Part shown: positions 6,319 to 8,306 of the stretch, piece by piece
Layout: each line of letters opens with the position of its first letter
Numbering within the stretch: position 1 is the first letter of the stretch
Origin: Candidatus Nanohalarchaeota archaeon
GTDB taxonomy: Archaea > EX4484-52 > B79-G9
DNA: 8,306 nucleotides
Direction of reading: 5' to 3'
NCBI GenBank assembly: GCA_030635525.1
Contig: DAOVYR010000040.1
Span: 1-8,306 of the forward strand
Notes under the pieces: model-generated
What the model was told of the DNA's origin: nothing
The model's database searches: none
Seen by the model: only the letters and a program-made list of their open reading frames with translations
Position numbers and translations under genes: made by a program

Positions 6319-6552
6319 TTAATTACCCCCTTTTTTCAGGAACCAAAGCATTTTCTTTCCGGATCCGACTTCGGCTACTTCCAGTTTACAGTCAATGCTT
6401 CCATTGTCCTTGAGTTTGTAACAGTGGATGTTTACTGTTGACCATGATAGTTTTGTCTTTTTGGCAATCTCATACGTTGAGAGCGAATCTTTCGATTCTT
6501 CAAGTACTTTTTGTATTATCACGCTGACAGGCACGTTTTCTTTTTTTGACAT
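6319..6552 (-). CDS. Small winged-helix DNA-binding protein (putative local regulator)
   Basis: The 77-aa product fits a single winged helix-turn-helix domain. Helices cover about residues 8-47, with TYEIAKKTKLSWSTVNIHCYKL as helix 2, turn and recognition helix (shown in shortened sense: STYEIAKK then SWSTVNIHCYKL). A beta wing follows (about 53-73, IDCKLEV to KKMLWFLKK). There is no ligand-binding domain, so it is a minimal DNA binder of a type common in archaea. The start is supported by GGGGGGAT 3 nt before the ATG. It lies 36 bp after one secreted-protein gene and 1 bp before its paralog, so all three are very probably one operon. It is a reasonable candidate for autoregulating that operon or switching between the surface-protein paralogs; its targets are not visible. 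Confidence 0.85.
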   Translation of the reverse strand: MSKKENVPVSVIIQKVLEESKDSLSTYEIAKKTKLSWSTVNIHCYKLKDNGSIDCKLEVAEVGSGKKMLWFLKKGGN

Positions 6553-6555
6553 TTT

Positions 6556-6563
6556 ATCCCCCC
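6556..6563 (-). promoter_or_regulatory. G-rich ribosome-binding site of the regulator gene
   Basis: The minus strand reads GGGGGGAT, AAA, ATG. It differs from the GGTGAT sites of the left-hand genes but matches the site of the upstream surface-protein gene (GAGGGGGAT at 7536-7544). Confidence 0.6.
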
Positions 6564-6588
6564 GGTATGTATTGAATTGTATAATCGC

Positions 6589-7530
6589 TTAGGTTATGTC
6601 TACGAATACTGTTAATTTTTTCTCTGTTGAATCTCCAAGTGTGCCCCAGTAAGGAACACCGTAAGGAATTGAAGCTTTAATCCATGCTTTTGTCAGGTTG
6701 CCGGGAACCAGAGTTGAGTCAATGAAATAGGCAGGTACATTACTGCAAAGACCGGTTTCAGCTCCCGGTGCATCTGCATTCCATTTGTGGAACATGGCTT
6801 TTGAGCAGTCATCGTAAACAGCAAAGCAATATGTTTCACCGCCGAATGTGACGTTGGTTATGCTCCAGTCATCGGCTACGGATTGCAGGACGACACCGCC
6901 GTTATCGCTTAAATCTGTGTCTCCGGTGCTGTCTTTTGTGTGCGGATCCGTACTATAGTATAAAGTGCCTGCTGTACAGTTGTCTCCATTAGTCCCGTCT
7001 ATTGCGAAGAAATATTCGTAACTGTTGTTCCTGAATCTTCCGAACATGTCATTTGAGGCAGTTGCACTGACGCCGCCCGGGAGAGCGATATACATGCTGT
7101 CGTTTTCCCTGTATTCCACCCTGTTTGGAAAGTAAAGTGAGCCGGTGCTTGAGTTTGATAAAACAACAAAGTTTGCAGGATCATAGAGACCGGGGTCGCC
7201 AGTACCGAATGGTTTTCCTGAGGGGTATGATGCATTAAACCAGATTTTTGTTATGTTTGTTGAGCCGATATTTTCTATCCAGATATTGCCAAAATTATTT
7301 GCTTCATGTGTACTGTCTGCAACGCTGCCGGGGTATATGCCGCTTGCGTTCCATGTAAGTGTATTTGGGTTGATGTCGACCATTGTTTTTTCAGAAACAT
7401 TTATTGAGATTGTGATTGTGTCATTGGCTTCTGCTCCGCTTACAGTTGTGATTATGGAAGTAGAACCAAGAATCAAAGACAGAGTAGCCAGAGCTAAAAA
7501 TACCGCGAAAAATGTATTACTACCTTTCAT
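6589..7530 (-). CDS. Secreted or membrane-anchored surface protein, WNADAPGA family (copy 2)
   Basis: This 313-aa paralog of the protein at 5370-6317 is collinear with it over the whole length. It has a short MKG n-region and a hydrophobic signal segment (about 7-31), with likely cleavage near VSGA33. The family motifs follow in order: TMVDINP, IENIGSTNITKIWFN, PSGKPFGTG, YDPANF, a GDTDLSDN block, DDCSKAMFHKWNADAPGA, LVPG and PYGVP. It has extra cysteines (in DNCTAG, TYCFA and GLCSN) that copy 1 lacks, so disulphides may differ. N-x-S/T sequons are numerous. It is the first gene of the operon with the winged-helix gene and copy 1. GAGGGGGAT lies 5 nt before the ATG, and a TATA-like box lies about 85 bp upstream. 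A structural or adhesive envelope role is inferred; the family is unrecognised. Confidence 0.88.
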   Translation of the reverse strand: MKGSNTFFAVFLALATLSLILGSTSIITTVSGAEANDTITISINVSEKTMVDINPNTLTWNASGIYPGSVADSTHEANNFGNIWIENIGSTNITKIWFNASYPSGKPFGTGDPGLYDPANFVVLSNSSTGSLYFPNRVEYRENDSMYIALPGGVSATASNDMFGRFRNNSYEYFFAIDGTNGDNCTAGTLYYSTDPHTKDSTGDTDLSDNGGVVLQSVADDWSITNVTFGGETYCFAVYDDCSKAMFHKWNADAPGAETGLCSNVPAYFIDSTLVPGNLTKAWIKASIPYGVPYWGTLGDSTEKKLTVFVDIT

Positions 7531-7535
7531 GTTTT

Positions 7536-7544
7536 ATCCCCCTC
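7536..7544 (-). promoter_or_regulatory. G-rich ribosome-binding site of surface-protein copy 2
   Basis: The minus strand reads GAGGGGGAT, then AAAAC, then ATG. It shares a GGGGGATAAA block with the site before the regulator gene, and it fixes the start at 7530. Confidence 0.65.
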
Positions 7545-7613
7545 ATATGTTTATCTCCTATAGCCTGGTTTTGTCACTTTATTGTGCTATGTCGATATAT
7601 TCAAATGTCGGCA

Positions 7614-7621
7614 TTTATATA
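7614..7621. promoter_or_regulatory. TATA box region upstream of the surface-protein operon
   Basis: TATATAAA on the minus strand is preceded by the A-rich BRE-like CAAAACA. It would start transcription near 7590 and give a leader of about 60 nt for the 7530 gene. On the plus strand the same bases read TTTATATA, an even better TATA match, which would fire rightward into the hairpin at 7645-7694. Which direction is used cannot be decided from sequence. Confidence 0.4.
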
Positions 7622-7644
7622 TGTTTTGATACTACATTCTAGTG

Positions 7645-7694
7645 ATGGCGAGATAGAACTATGATTTTAGGGTAATAGTGTTCTATTTCGTTAT
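7645..7694. repeat. Long imperfect inverted repeat (strong hairpin)
   Basis: CGAGATAGAAC (7649-7659) pairs with GTTCTATTTCG (7680-7690) over 11 positions with a single G-T wobble. Outward, four more pairs are possible (two wobble). Inward, TAT/ATA pairs after a 2-nt bulge, leaving a loop at 7663-7674. It is the longest near-perfect stem in the window and lies in a gene-free spacer. Candidate roles are the 5' hairpin of a small RNA or an operator for the neighbouring promoter. Confidence 0.55.
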
Positions 7695-8011
7695 AATATT
7701 ATTTTGATATGTTGAGATACCACGCAGATAAAAAAGCTCTCTTGTACGTTGTTTTATTGGCGTTCTGTTGGAATTCAAGGCGAATTTTTTGAAGGTTGTT
7801 TGAATATCATTTGCCGTGACTATAAAGAACCAGAATGTTGTCTGTTTGTCGAAAAATGATCAAAGCCACAAATTATCGAATGGATGGCTGGGCTGGAGTA
7901 AGTGAATTTATATGATAAAAAATCATAGGATATATAGGAAATACGCTAATATGCATTGAATTTCCGCAGATTTTATTGTCGGTTCATACTTTATAAACAA
8001 TATTTATACAC

Positions 8012-8067
8012 AAGAAAAAAAGAAAGAGAAAAAAGAAAAAGGGGAATAACGGAGTTTATCCGTTATT
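8012..8067 (-). terminator. Hairpin plus T-rich terminator of surface-protein copy 3
   Basis: Downstream of the stop at 8082, AATAACGGA (8045-8053) and TCCGTTATT (8059-8067) form a perfect 9-bp stem with a 5-nt loop. On the minus strand the stem is followed by CCCC and about 30 nt of almost pure T with scattered C (8012-8040). The plus strand has a short T run after the stem (8066-8070), so weak bidirectional use is possible. Confidence 0.8.
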
Positions 8068-8081
8068 TTTGTTTATCAGGT

Positions 8082-8306
8082 TTATGAGCTTTCAGAACTC
8101 TGTGCAATTACAGTAAGGTATCCTGTTTTTACCTGACCCATTGCAGTACCGAATGGAACTCTCATCTCTATGTTCATTGCCATTGAGTCTCCCGGTAGCA
8201 GTTCGGTGTTTGTGCTGTTGTATACATACCCGCTGCCACTCAGACCGCATGTGCCTGCACCCGGTGCATCTGCGTTCCACCTGAATATCCTTACTTTACT
8301 GCAGTC
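8082..8306 (-). CDS. Surface protein, WNADAPGA family (copy 3, C-terminal fragment; N-terminus beyond window)
   Basis: The minus strand from the right edge is open for 74 codons to TAA at 8082-8084. The fragment begins DCSKVRIFRWNADAPGAG and continues with LLPGDSMAMNIEMRVPFG and GYLTVIAQSSESS. It aligns with the C-terminal quarter of the other two secreted proteins: same DCS, WNADAPGA, L-x-PGDS, PYG/PFG and final T-V-x-AQ strand. It adds a Cys (GTCGLSG), and its Ser-rich tail runs five residues past the end of copy 1. It is cut by the window edge, not degraded. It has its own strong terminator and lies 551 bp from copy 2, so it is a separate transcription unit. A 62-aa ORF in another frame over the same bases is a shadow. 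Confidence 0.88.
   Translation of the reverse strand, partial: DCSKVRIFRWNADAPGAGTCGLSGSGYVYNSTNTELLPGDSMAMNIEMRVPFGTAMGQVKTGYLTVIAQSSESS

Larger units (their letters stand above)
7531..8081. other. Gene-free 551-bp spacer between surface-protein paralogs
   Basis: No ORF of useful length on either strand and no tRNA signature. Besides the promoter candidate and large hairpin (7614-7694) it holds TATGAT-aaaaa-ATCATA (7911-7927), a second TATA-like CTTTATAAA on the plus strand (about 7989-7997), and the terminator of the right-hand gene. I see nothing clear in 7700-7900. Confidence 0.5.

Noticed and set aside
6287..7530. Archaeal class III (pilin/archaellin) signal peptides in the two complete surface proteins
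   Set aside because: Both have Lys-Gly before the hydrophobic stretch. In copy 1 a Lys interrupts the segment, and in copy 2 the residues after Gly are Ser-Asn-Thr, so neither fits the usual cleavage pattern; a standard signal peptide is simpler.

Overview
The window most resembles archaeal DNA. Its AT-rich gaps carry archaeal-type TATA boxes (for example TTTATATT before the VWA gene). Ribosome-binding sites of the GAGGTGAT kind sit a few bases before ATG. The secreted proteins are crowded with N-glycosylation sequons (N-x-S/T). The BatA-like, DUF58 and wHTH products and the compact layout would suit a small-genome (DPANN-type) or euryarchaeal lineage, but I cannot fix the taxon from sequence alone.

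Left part (1-1466, minus strand): two coiled-coil proteins that I do not recognise. The first is a long ORF running off the left edge, with a disordered basic N-terminal half and a Lys/Glu-rich coiled coil. The second is a 112-residue protein. A gap of about 540 bp (1467-2004) rich in inverted repeats separates them from a plus-strand MoxR-family AAA+ ATPase (2005-2979).

Centre (2980-4939): the two usual partners of MoxR, a DUF58 protein and a membrane-anchored VWA (BatA-like) protein, form a minus-strand operon. It runs head-on into moxR with only 7 bp between the stop codons. In most genomes these three genes lie in one direction, so this arrangement is unusual. The ATPase, the soluble DUF58 protein and the VWA protein with an extracytoplasmic MIDAS site probably form a chaperone-like machine working at the cell envelope.

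Spacer 4940-5369: the promoter of the VWA operon, an 11-bp inverted repeat enclosing a consensus TATA box, and four tandem copies of a 53-54 bp unit. Each unit carries a perfect 8-bp hairpin stem.

Right part (5370-8306, minus strand): three paralogous secreted proteins (two complete, one cut by the right edge) of a family marked by DCS-x(n)-WNADAPGA and IENxGSTN-type motifs. I cannot name this family. A 77-residue winged-helix regulator sits between the two complete copies, 1 bp from the downstream one, making an operon of surface protein, regulator and surface protein. A 551-bp gene-free spacer (7531-8081) holds a promoter candidate, a strong hairpin of about 50 nt, and a hairpin plus T-rich terminator for the third paralog.

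Taken together, the locus looks like a cell-surface module: envelope proteins with a local regulator, next to a MoxR/DUF58/VWA machine and coiled-coil proteins. The functional link between these parts is inference.
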